Shown here piece after piece: positions 1 to 6,463 of a stretch of 17,372 nucleotides of DNA (position 1 is the stretch's first letter; every line of letters starts with the position of its first letter). The stretch covers positions 1 to 17,372 of the forward strand of contig JAISCG010000069.1 of assembly GCA_031265715.1 (NCBI GenBank), written 5' to 3'. A program made the position numbers and the translations under genes. Origin of the DNA: Holosporaceae bacterium. GTDB lineage: Bacteria; Pseudomonadota; Alphaproteobacteria; UBA3830. The notes beneath the pieces were generated by a model that was not told the DNA's origin, did not search any database, and worked only from the letters and a program-made list of their open reading frames with translations.

Positions 1-1
1 G

Positions 2-502
2 AATCTGAAAGCCGACACGGTTGATCGGGTTTACGGCTTTATTTTTGATCGTCTGAAAGTCGTGCTGAAGGAGTCGGGAATTCAACACAATGTCGTAAAT
101 GCAATGACGGCGACGGATCAGGATATTCAGGATGTTTATCGTAAAATAAAAGTTTTGGATGAGTTTCTAAAAACCGACGAGGGACAAAAATTATTATCGG
201 CGCAGAGGCGAATAAAAAATATCGTGCAGTCGAACAGTGAGACGGAAACGGACAACGCATTATTTTACGAAAACGAGGAAATTGTGCTGCGGGAAAAAAC
301 GGAAAATCTGGAAACGGATCTCCTTCAGACTCGTGATTTCAGGGAGCAACTGACTCTTTGCGCGCAGATGAACGATGTTATCGCGAATTTTTTTGAAAAA
401 ATTTTGATAAACACGGATAACGAGCGCCTGAGGCGTAACAGACTCAATCTCGTTACGAAGCTGGATTTTGTATTTGAAACCGTAATTCCCCGCGGCCTGT
501 AA
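2..502 (+). CDS. glyS: Glycine-tRNA ligase beta subunit, C-terminal part (5' end outside window)
   Basis: This is the 3' end of a gene that enters from the left edge; the frame is already open at base 2 and stops with TAA at 500-502. The visible 166 residues match the end of the bacterial GlyS beta subunit: a helical, charged region containing FIFDRLKVVLKESG, then FLKTDEGQKLL followed by a long Glu-rich helical stretch, and near the end FFEKILINTDNERLRRNRL, the usual close of the anticodon-binding (DALR-like) domain with its N-D...LR-NRL pattern. In the alpha2beta2 enzyme the beta subunit recognises tRNA-Gly and carries editing-like domains. The GTG at 62 lies inside the conserved domain and is not a start. 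glyQ would be expected upstream. pgk follows after 96 bases on the same strand. Confidence 0.85.
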   Translation, partial: NLKADTVDRVYGFIFDRLKVVLKESGIQHNVVNAMTATDQDIQDVYRKIKVLDEFLKTDEGQKLLSAQRRIKNIVQSNSETETDNALFYENEEIVLREKTENLETDLLQTRDFREQLTLCAQMNDVIANFFEKILINTDNERLRRNRLNLVTKLDFVFETVIPRGL

Positions 503-598
503 ATTGTTTCCGAAAAATGTATTTCAGGGTGGAATTTTAATTATTTGTTTATTTTTTTAAAAGATTATGTATAAAACAGGTGATGAAAGTCGGATTTT

Positions 599-1798
599 AT
601 GCAAATTAGCAATATTCTTGGAAAGGACGCTTTCAGGAATAGAAAAGTTTTGGTGCGGGTGGATTTTAATGTGCCGACGGAAAACGGTGCGGTGCAGGAC
701 AGTTCCCGCATAAAAAATGCCCGGTCGACGATAGAATTTTTGAAGGATTCCGGGGCGAAAATAATACTGATATCGCATTTCGGAAAAACGACGAATCACA
801 ATCCCGATCAAAGTTTGAAAAATGTGATTGATACGGTGGCGGCGGAGTACAAATCGAGAATTGTTTTCATTGAAGACTGTCTGGCCGAAAACGCTGCGGC
901 GATAATTGATGCATCACCGATCGGCGACATAATTTTATTGGAAAATTTGAGATTTTACCCGGGGGAAGAGGACTGTAACATCGACTTTGCGAAGCGACTC
1001 GCAATGCTCGCTGATTTTTACATCAACGAAGCGTTTTCCGTGGCGCACCGAAAACACGCATCGATTTTTGCGCTGCCGCAACTTTTGCCGCACGCGCCGG
1101 GACTGTCTTTCCGAAAAGAGGTGCAAACCATCGATAATTTTTTCGCCGACAATTCGTCTCCTAAAATGTGTATCGTGGGGGGAGCAAAATTATCAACCAA
1201 AGTTAATTTATTGAAAAATCTGGTTAAAAAAGTTAACAAACTTGCCGTCGGCGGAGGAATTGCCGGCGTTTTTTCGGCGGTTCTCGGAAAACATCCGCTG
1301 AATATTTTCAATGCGGAGGAGTACAGGCAAAATGTTATCGAAATTATGGAGAACGCGAAGCGGCACAACTGCGAACTGATTTTACCGGTCGATTTTTCCG
1401 CTCTGGTTTGCAAAGAAAAATGCGAATCGGAGATTTTTTCTTCGGAAAACAGCGGAGCAAAAATTTTTGATATCGGCCCGAATTCCGTCGAATTATTTAA
1501 ACATCACGTGAGGGAAAGCAAAATGCTTTTGTGGAACGGTCCGGTCGGATTATTCGAGAAGGCTCCGTTCGATTTCGGAACCGCATCCATTGCGAAAGAG
1601 GTGGCGCAGTTGACAATCGACGGAAAATTGACCTCCGTCATCGGAGGCGGAGATACAGCTTTTGCAATGAACAAGTTCAACGTCGCCCAAGATATGTCCT
1701 ACATTTCCACGGCCGGAGGAGCATTTCTTTCGTATCTGGAGAACAGCGACCTCCCGGGAATTTCCGCCATGAAAAACGCTTCTGTTTTAGAAAATTAA
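599..1798 (+). CDS. pgk: Phosphoglycerate kinase
   Basis: Complete 399-residue Pgk, a normal length for the family. It transfers phosphate from 1,3-bisphosphoglycerate to ADP in glycolysis (reversible), in the cytosol. The order of motifs is canonical: RVDFNVP at residues 20-26, SHFG at 59-62, LLENLRFYPGEE at 113-124, NEAFSVAHR at 143-151, GGAKLSTK at 194-201, then LLWNGPVGLFE near 310-320, GGGDTA near 350 and STAGGAFLSYLE near 370-380. The last is the alphaproteobacterial style. Small departures from the commonest consensus are SHFGKT (usually SHxGRP) and GGAKLSTK (usually GGAKVSDK). All catalytic glycine loops are present, so the enzyme is probably active. The ATG at 599 is supported by the RVDFNVP position. 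A weak promoter may lie at 545-575 (TTGTTT ... TATAAA). Gene context with glyS carries no functional hint. Confidence 0.95.
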   Translation: MQISNILGKDAFRNRKVLVRVDFNVPTENGAVQDSSRIKNARSTIEFLKDSGAKIILISHFGKTTNHNPDQSLKNVIDTVAAEYKSRIVFIEDCLAENAAAIIDASPIGDIILLENLRFYPGEEDCNIDFAKRLAMLADFYINEAFSVAHRKHASIFALPQLLPHAPGLSFRKEVQTIDNFFADNSSPKMCIVGGAKLSTKVNLLKNLVKKVNKLAVGGGIAGVFSAVLGKHPLNIFNAEEYRQNVIEIMENAKRHNCELILPVDFSALVCKEKCESEIFSSENSGAKIFDIGPNSVELFKHHVRESKMLLWNGPVGLFEKAPFDFGTASIAKEVAQLTIDGKLTSVIGGGDTAFAMNKFNVAQDMSYISTAGGAFLSYLENSDLPGISAMKNASVLEN

Positions 1799-1821
1799 TT
1801 TTTTTCAAAACGAATTATGCA

Positions 1822-1851
1822 ATAAAAAATAGCCAATAATTTTTTATTTTT
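1822..1851 (+). terminator. AT-only stem-loop after pgk, possible intrinsic terminator
   Basis: ATAAAAAAT at 1822-1830 is exactly complementary to ATTTTTTAT at 1839-1847, giving a 9-bp stem with an 8-base loop, followed by four T. It contains no G-C pair, so the hairpin is weak. Its place 24 bases after the pgk stop supports a terminator role, but this is inference. Confidence 0.35.
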
Positions 1852-1885
1852 CCCCTGCAAATTAACTTTTTTTTAATTTGTTCAA

Positions 1886-1894
1886 TGTTAGAAT
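1886..1894 (+). promoter_or_regulatory. Extended -10 promoter for the tandem exported genes
   Basis: TGTTAGAAT at 1886-1894 fits a TGn extended -10 (TAGAAT differs from TATAAT at one base), 29 bases ahead of the ATG at 1923. No good -35 hexamer sits 16-18 bases upstream, where the sequence is T-rich. A rival reading, TTGTTC (1878-1883) with TATTAA (1902-1907), would put the transcript start inside the Shine-Dalgarno site and is less likely. The second paralogue has no equivalent and is probably co-transcribed. Confidence 0.4.
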
Positions 1895-1922
1895 TGCCAC
1901 ATATTAATAACTGGAGGAAAAT

Positions 1923-2585
1923 ATGAATAAAATTATGGTCGGAACGATTTTAACCGTCGGGCTTTGTTTAAATATCGGCAGCATAAATGCAAGTGACTGG
2001 ACATTGGGTAAAAATGATACTGCTGCCGATGCGGAATATAAGCTGGTATTCGGGATGCAATATCCCGGAATTACATCAAATGTAGCAGCTGAAGTTACAG
2101 CGTTGATTGCTCTTTTGAATGATATTAACGACAGAAAGGACATATCGGCTGCAACAAAGTCACAGGCTGTCAAAATTGCAAATGCTCTTAAGGCTCTTAG
2201 AGAATATTTGGCAGCGTTTAATGAAATGTTAAAGGAGGCTAAGCTAAACAGCACGGCAATGGCTGCTTTGGAAAAATTCTGGGCCGTCATAGATTCAATA
2301 CTATCTCTGATTACACAGGAAACAGTCAATTTGGGCTTTGCTCAAGCCTTGGTATACAGACTTGCAAGTTTTGTACAATTGATGTCGGAAGTAGTATTGC
2401 TAAAGTCGAATACTGAGACATCAGAGATTTACACAATAGTAACTCACTTTGCCGGAGATCTGAATACCACGTGGACGACTTTGAAACAGATGGATCTTTC
2501 GGGGCACGCCGCAGCAATAGCGACACAGGTACAAACTGCACTCACCGCAGCGCAGAAGTTTGCAGCGGCAGCAACAATAAAATAG
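1923..2585 (+). CDS. Exported alpha-helical protein of unknown function, tandem copy 1
   Basis: The 220-residue product starts at ATG 1923 after a strong GGAGGA Shine-Dalgarno site. Residues 1-23 form a Sec signal peptide (short MNK n-region, hydrophobic core, SINA before the predicted cut), so the mature protein should be periplasmic, surface or secreted. I do not recognise a family. The mature part is rich in Ala, Leu and Thr and looks almost wholly helical, with blocks such as ALIALLNDIND, QAVKIANALKALREYL and NTTWTTLKQ, and it ends in an Ala-rich tail. There are no cysteines in the mature part and no obvious catalytic motif. The next gene, 40 bases downstream, is a paralogue with near-identical first half and the same ribosome-binding region, so the pair arose by tandem duplication. 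A structural, adhesin-like or effector role is possible but not shown. Confidence 0.8.
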   Translation: MNKIMVGTILTVGLCLNIGSINASDWTLGKNDTAADAEYKLVFGMQYPGITSNVAAEVTALIALLNDINDRKDISAATKSQAVKIANALKALREYLAAFNEMLKEAKLNSTAMAALEKFWAVIDSILSLITQETVNLGFAQALVYRLASFVQLMSEVVLLKSNTETSEIYTIVTHFAGDLNTTWTTLKQMDLSGHAAAIATQVQTALTAAQKFAAAATIK

Positions 2586-2625
2586 TTTGCTTTTTTTTGC
2601 TTAATATTAATAATTGGAGGAAAAT

Positions 2626-3417
2626 ATGAATAAAATTATGGTTGGAACGATTTTAACTGTCGGGCTTTGTTTAAATATCGGCAACACAAATGCAAGTGAT
2701 TGGACATTGGGTAAAAATGATACTACTGCCGATGCGGAATATAAGCTGGTATTCGGTGTGCAATATCCCGGAATTACGTCAAACATAGCAGCTGAAATTT
2801 CGGCGTTAATTGCCCTCTTAAATGACATTAATGACAGAAAGGACATATCGGCTGCAACAAAGTCACAGGCTGTTAAAATCGCAAAGAGTCTTAAGGCTCT
2901 CAGAGAATATTTGGCAGCATTTAATGAGAGGTTAAAGGAGGCTAAGCTGAATGGTACAGCAACGAATGCCGTAGAAAAAAGTTGGCTCACCTTAGATACA
3001 TCGGTGAATCTGATTACACAGGAAACTGCCAATTTAGGGTTCGCTCAATCCCTGGTATGCAGATTTGCAAGTTTGCTGCAATTGATATCGACGATAACAC
3101 TGTTAAAGGCGGACGATGAAGCAACGGAGATTCACATAATAGCAGTACACATTTACAATGAATTGAATGCGTTATGGGCAGCCTCGAAACAGATAAACCC
3201 CGCGATTTCCACCACACCGTTAGCGTCGAGAGTACAAGCTGCACTCACTGCAGGGCAGAATTTTGCAACGGCGGCAATACCGGCAGCAACGGCAACAACA
3301 GCGGCAACAACAGCGGCAACACTGGCGGCAACACTGGCGGCAACACCGGCGGCAACACCAGTGGCAACACCGGCGGCAACACCGGCGGCAACGCTGCAGG
3401 CTACACGTCGCAAATAA
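2626..3417 (+). CDS. Exported alpha-helical protein of unknown function, tandem copy 2 with Thr/Ala/Pro repeat tail
   Basis: A 263-residue paralogue of the preceding gene. The start is the ATG at 2626, not the in-frame TTG at 2614, because TTGGAGG is the Shine-Dalgarno site itself and the equivalent ATG is used in copy 1. Residues 1-23 are a signal peptide almost identical to copy 1. Identity is roughly nine in ten over about the first 112 residues and drops to about half beyond. After the point where copy 1 ends, copy 2 adds about 45 residues of Ala/Thr/Pro low complexity (units such as TLAA and TPAA) and a basic end, TRRK. The tail is encoded by a 12-bp tandem repeat that is open in all three forward frames. 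No known domain was recognised. Proline/threonine-rich tails in exported proteins often act as stalks or linkers, but that is only an analogy. Confidence 0.75.
   Translation: MNKIMVGTILTVGLCLNIGNTNASDWTLGKNDTTADAEYKLVFGVQYPGITSNIAAEISALIALLNDINDRKDISAATKSQAVKIAKSLKALREYLAAFNERLKEAKLNGTATNAVEKSWLTLDTSVNLITQETANLGFAQSLVCRFASLLQLISTITLLKADDEATEIHIIAVHIYNELNALWAASKQINPAISTTPLASRVQAALTAGQNFATAAIPAATATTAATTAATLAATLAATPAATPVATPAATPAATLQATRRK
3295..3390 (+). repeat. 12-bp tandem repeat, eight units, inside the tail of tandem copy 2
   Basis: Eight units of 12 bases, consensus ACACCGGCGGCA, run without gaps from 3295 to 3390. The first two are ACAACAGCGGCA, the next two ACACTGGCGGCA, and one (3355-3366) is ACACCAGTGGCA. 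In the annotated frame they read T-T-A-A, T-L-A-A or T-P-A-A. One base upstream they read G-N-S/T-G style units. A degenerate lead-in begins at about 3268. The unit resembles the end of copy 1 (GCAGCGGCAGCAACA), so it may have grown from that seed by slippage. Confidence 0.85.
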
Positions 3418-3431
3418 TCCGAACTTTTCTT

Positions 3432-3480
3432 CCCCCCGGCTGTTGATCTGGGGGAGTGACTCGGCTTTTCAGAAGCTGAG
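3432..3480. terminator. Two adjacent stem-loops after the tandem genes
   Basis: CCCCC (3433-3437) can pair with GGGGG (3450-3454), and CTCGGCTT (3460-3467) pairs with AAGCTGAG (3473-3480) with one G-T wobble and a 5-base loop. Neither is followed by a T run, so they may end transcription only weakly, or may belong to a larger structured spacer between the convergent genes ending at 3417 and 3620. Confidence 0.35.
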
Positions 3481-3582
3481 TACTCGGAAAATTCTGAGGA
3501 AGAATTTCTGTCCCCCTCACCGGAGGTCAGTGTTGCGCTCCATGCTTGAATTGGCGTTTTTAATTTCTTTTTGGGTAGACTC

Positions 3583-3600
3583 CCCGCGGCTTGCCGCGGG
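3583..3600. repeat. Perfect GC palindrome (REP-like) downstream of the MFS gene
   Basis: CCCGCGGC (3583-3590) and GCCGCGGG (3593-3600) form a perfect 8-bp stem around TT. This is strikingly GC-rich for this AT-rich region and sits 20 bases after the MFS stop codon. Such short GC palindromes are often dispersed in bacterial genomes and can block or end transcription from either side. There is no T run, so it is not a standard intrinsic terminator. Whether other copies exist cannot be seen here. Confidence 0.5.
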
Positions 3601-3619
3601 CGATCATTTAATCGTAAAA

Positions 3620-4831
3620 TTACGAGTTTTCCCGAGATTCCGCACGGGAAATTATCATAAATCCGAAAGCTCCGATAAGTAATCCCGCAGGCACCGCCGC
3701 TATGCCGTAGCAAAATGCCGAATCCATACCGGATTCACTAAAAATATTGATGACACCTCCGATTATACCGTGAAATACATACCCGAAAATCATGATAATC
3801 ATATTTGCCACAGCTGTTGTGAGATTTGCCGTATTTTTGCTCACATACGTGGATACTTTATATATGGCCAAAATCTGATACGCCGAGCATACTCCGACGA
3901 TAACGAAACAAACCGTCAGACTGAGAGTGTTGAAGACTTTGGTGAGCAACATCACAAATATAATAAACATTGTAATCGCCGAAAATATTATGGATCGAAT
4001 ATATCCGATTTTTTCCGCAATAAAATTGAGAACCGGAGCCCCGAAGCACATCCCGATAAAAATCATGGACGTCAAATAACCGGCTTTGGTACCGTCGATT
4101 CCGTAGCATCGATTTAAAAATTTCGGACCCCAGATATCCGCAAAACCTTCAAGAGGACCGACCATAAGTCCGGAAGAAAAGCAGGTTATAATGACCTTCC
4201 AATTGGTCAAAACATCGCGCAAACCAGAGAACATAGATTGCCCGGAATCACCCCTCCCCTCCTCTTCTGTATCCGGGATAACAAAGAAGGCAACTCCGGC
4301 CAACACCGCTCCCACCGCAGCAAGAATGCCGATGGTGCTTCCGTAGCCGAAAACTCCGCACATGGCGCGCACCGGAGATCCTCCGTAAATGGCTCCGAGG
4401 ACACCGATGGTGACGGAAAAACTCAGCATTCTCGTAAAGCGCTTCTCATCAAACGCCATGCGAATGATCTTAAAGGTGCCGAGAATTGCGGCGGATGATC
4501 CGATTCCGGTAATAACTCTGCCAATGGTCGGGAATATCCATTCTTTCCCGAAAATGAGCGGAAGCGTTCCCGTTGCCGAAAGCAAAATACAGACCGGAAT
4601 AATTTTTTTCGGACCGTATTTGTCCAGCATAATTCCGAGAGGAATGTGCATCAACGAATAGCCAATGTAATAGATTCCGGAAAACTGGCCGAAAATCGTG
4701 GTGTTCATGCTGAACTGCTGCATTATATCATCCAGCAGAACGCTCGGCATCACCCTGAGAATATACTGATACGCGTAAAATATCGATGCTGTTAGCCACA
4801 TAATCCATGCAGCGCTGCGAGAATTTAACAT
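3620..4831 (-). CDS. Major facilitator superfamily transporter
   Basis: A 403-residue inner-membrane carrier with about 12 hydrophobic segments. The start is the ATG at 4831: upstream in-frame codons encode the Shine-Dalgarno site AGGAGGGG (4836-4843) and so are not coding. The N-terminal domain shows FYAYQYILRVMPSVL in helix 1, then the MFS motif A loop GIMLDKYGPKKI between helices 2 and 3. A charged cytoplasmic loop (DTEEEGRGD) separates the two six-helix halves. The opening W-x-x-W...Y-x-Y-Q-Y-x-L-R-x-P-S pattern recalls a subfamily of metabolite carriers common in Legionella, Coxiella and Rickettsiales-like bacteria, for which substrates are mostly unknown. In a host-dependent cell it could import a metabolite, but the substrate cannot be read from the sequence. 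It has its own promoter and is followed by a GC palindrome. Confidence 0.85.
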   Translation of the reverse strand: MLNSRSAAWIMWLTASIFYAYQYILRVMPSVLLDDIMQQFSMNTTIFGQFSGIYYIGYSLMHIPLGIMLDKYGPKKIIPVCILLSATGTLPLIFGKEWIFPTIGRVITGIGSSAAILGTFKIIRMAFDEKRFTRMLSFSVTIGVLGAIYGGSPVRAMCGVFGYGSTIGILAAVGAVLAGVAFFVIPDTEEEGRGDSGQSMFSGLRDVLTNWKVIITCFSSGLMVGPLEGFADIWGPKFLNRCYGIDGTKAGYLTSMIFIGMCFGAPVLNFIAEKIGYIRSIIFSAITMFIIFVMLLTKVFNTLSLTVCFVIVGVCSAYQILAIYKVSTYVSKNTANLTTAVANMIIMIFGYVFHGIIGGVINIFSESGMDSAFCYGIAAVPAGLLIGAFGFMIISRAESRENS

Positions 4832-4863
4832 AATGCCCCTCCTAATCATAAATGTGGCGTATT

Positions 4864-4891
4864 TTTATCACAGGACAATACCGGGAGTCAA
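4864..4891 (-). promoter_or_regulatory. Sigma-70 type promoter for the MFS gene
   Basis: Read on the minus strand, TTGACT (4886-4891) is followed after 16 bases by GATAAA (4864-4869). The -35 matches five of six consensus bases and the -10 four of six. The predicted start lies near 4857, about 26 bases before the ATG. Confidence 0.5.
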
Positions 4892-4963
4892 TATTTATTT
4901 CAAAAAATTCCCCATCCGTCATGATAAAAAAATATTCGTCCTAATTCTTTCCGTCTATATTCG

Positions 4964-6316
4964 TTAAAAATTAATTTTCGACCCGATCATGAACATATTG
5001 GCCGCATTTTTCCCGGTCGGTGACAACCCCGAAGATTTTCCGAGAATACGTGCTCTGTCGCAGGAATCCGTATTAATGCGATCATATTCGACGTATACTT
5101 TTAAAAATCTGTCGAATTTATGCTCGACAGCCAACGTAACTATGTTCGCCTTTGATTTTTCGCTGTCGGAAAATTTTACGGTCGAACAAAAATATCCCGC
5201 TGAAATTTCCGTTTTTCCCAGGGAGTATGCAATTCCCGCCGAATAAATCTTTCCGGCGTCTGCTCCGGGGCTCAATCCGACATTCCGGTCATCGAACGAA
5301 TAACAGGCGTTTTCATCGAAAGCGCCGCTGTCCCCGGCAGCATAATTTTCATTTATCAGCGATTTTCCGTTATCGGTGTATCCGAAAGATATTCTGATTT
5401 TTTTGTATCCCATAGCGGCGCCGACGTTATAGGCGCGAACGTTGTGTACTTTCATATTTTTTGCGCCGTTTATTGCCGGTTCGCCGTTTCCGAACCAGCC
5501 GGCGATCGAAAATTTGGCGTTAAAATCATCCGGACTCCCGAACTCGTAGGATAATCCTCCGGTGATAACGTTTTTGGAATAATTCGCCTTCAGCCCCGAA
5601 AGATTTGCTCTTTCGTGAATGCCTCCGGCTCTGTTTCGATATGTTTTAAAAAGATTCGCCTGCCGACTGTCAAAAGTAAAAGATAATCCGGCGGAAAATC
5701 CGGAAACGAGCGGTGATAACCAAACAATTTTTGCGGCTTTGGAATCATCGTAGGTAAAGCCGGTATCAATTATAGAACCGGCGGAGTTGTTATAAAACGC
5801 ATTGAAATTGCAGCTTCCGGCTCCGAGGTATCCGGCCAGGAATTTATCTCCGCATATGCTGAACAAATCACCGGCGGTATTTGTGTATCCGACTCTTATC
5901 GTTCCGATTTTGTCAGACTCAAAAAAGAGGAATGCCACCCGCATGATCGGATACCCGATTTTTATTATGCCGGAATTTGCTTTTGCCTTCACCTCAACCC
6001 CGTAACCGTTTCCGTGATATCTTTTGAGACAGCGCAGCTCAATGTCTCCCTGAAGCGAACTGACGGCATTATCGTCGGTGCTTCTTTTTTGGTCCTGATT
6101 GATAAAAAGTGTTGTAAAATGAAGCTGTCCGCCAAAATACAAATCAATATCACTCAAATACTCTTTGTCTTTCCGGTATTCCTCTAGTTTTTTGACGATT
6201 AATTCTCCCAGCAGCAAGCCTTCGTCCTGCAAATTTACTCCCTCAAAATCCCGGGTGGCGGCAAAGGCCCCGGTAGCCGATAAAAACAATAAAAACAAAC
6301 TGCTCTTGTAATTCAT
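4964..6316 (-). CDS. Outer-membrane porin (Gram-negative trimeric-porin type)
   Basis: A 450-residue protein with signal peptide MNYKSSLFLLFLSATGAFA (residues 1-19). The mature part alternates short amphipathic beta-strand-like stretches with Gly/Asn/Asp-rich loops, for example VGYTNTAGDLF, ISFGYTDNG and ISAGYF, and ends in Phe (MFMIGSKINF), the terminal aromatic beta-signal read by the BAM complex. This is the layout of general-diffusion porins of alpha- and betaproteobacteria, which form water-filled channels for small solutes. An N-terminal helical stretch (about residues 25-60, LLLGELIVKKLEEYRKDKE) precedes the barrel and is unusual for a classical porin; it might be a periplasmic or oligomerisation element. 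AGGAG lies 8 bases before the ATG. A promoter with a perfect -10 lies upstream. BamD, which helps insert such proteins, is also encoded in this window. Confidence 0.8.
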   Translation of the reverse strand: MNYKSSLFLLFLSATGAFAATRDFEGVNLQDEGLLLGELIVKKLEEYRKDKEYLSDIDLYFGGQLHFTTLFINQDQKRSTDDNAVSSLQGDIELRCLKRYHGNGYGVEVKAKANSGIIKIGYPIMRVAFLFFESDKIGTIRVGYTNTAGDLFSICGDKFLAGYLGAGSCNFNAFYNNSAGSIIDTGFTYDDSKAAKIVWLSPLVSGFSAGLSFTFDSRQANLFKTYRNRAGGIHERANLSGLKANYSKNVITGGLSYEFGSPDDFNAKFSIAGWFGNGEPAINGAKNMKVHNVRAYNVGAAMGYKKIRISFGYTDNGKSLINENYAAGDSGAFDENACYSFDDRNVGLSPGADAGKIYSAGIAYSLGKTEISAGYFCSTVKFSDSEKSKANIVTLAVEHKFDRFLKVYVEYDRINTDSCDRARILGKSSGLSPTGKNAANMFMIGSKINF

Positions 6317-6348
6317 AATTGCATCTCCTGCTCTACAATTGAATTCTT

Positions 6349-6378
6349 ATTATAAAATTGTAAAAAACAAATTAACAA
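6349..6378 (-). promoter_or_regulatory. Sigma-70 promoter for the porin gene
   Basis: On the minus strand TTGTTA (6373-6378) is followed after 18 bases by a perfect TATAAT (6349-6354). The predicted start, near 6342, gives a leader of about 26 bases with AGGAG ahead of the ATG at 6316. Confidence 0.55.
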
Positions 6379-6415
6379 TTTTTTCATCGGAAAGAGAATT
6401 ATTTTTGGAATGCCC

Positions 6416-6433
6416 AAAAAACAGATCTGTTTT
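6416..6433 (-). terminator. Palindromic hairpin with T tract after the LRR gene
   Basis: The 16-base palindrome at 6418-6433 (AAAACA-GATC-TGTTTT) can form a 6-bp stem with a GATC loop. On the minus strand its 3' arm runs into six T in total (6416-6421). It lies 30 bases after the LRR stop and before the porin promoter, a fitting place for a weak terminator. Confidence 0.35.
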
Positions 6434-6463
6434 GCTTGTTTTGAAGAAATTGCAAAAACTCTT

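Noticed and set aside
2607..3032. Near-identical minus-strand ORFs opposite both tandem genes (also 1904-2329)
   Set aside because: Their similarity to each other simply mirrors the duplication of the plus-strand genes, which have the signal peptides and ribosome-binding sites.
3256..3270. Programmed -1 frameshift site joining copy 2 to the Gly/Asn frame
   Set aside because: The only homopolymer, AATTTTG, does not form an X-XXY-YYZ slippery heptamer in the reading frame, and no clear pseudoknot follows.
3153..3713. Minus-strand ORF of 186 codons over the repeat tail and spacer
   Set aside because: It overlaps the 3' end of the MFS gene in another frame and the repeat on the opposite strand; the Val/Ala/Gly run is a shadow of the repeat. 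Its openness in the spacer is noted as a finding only.
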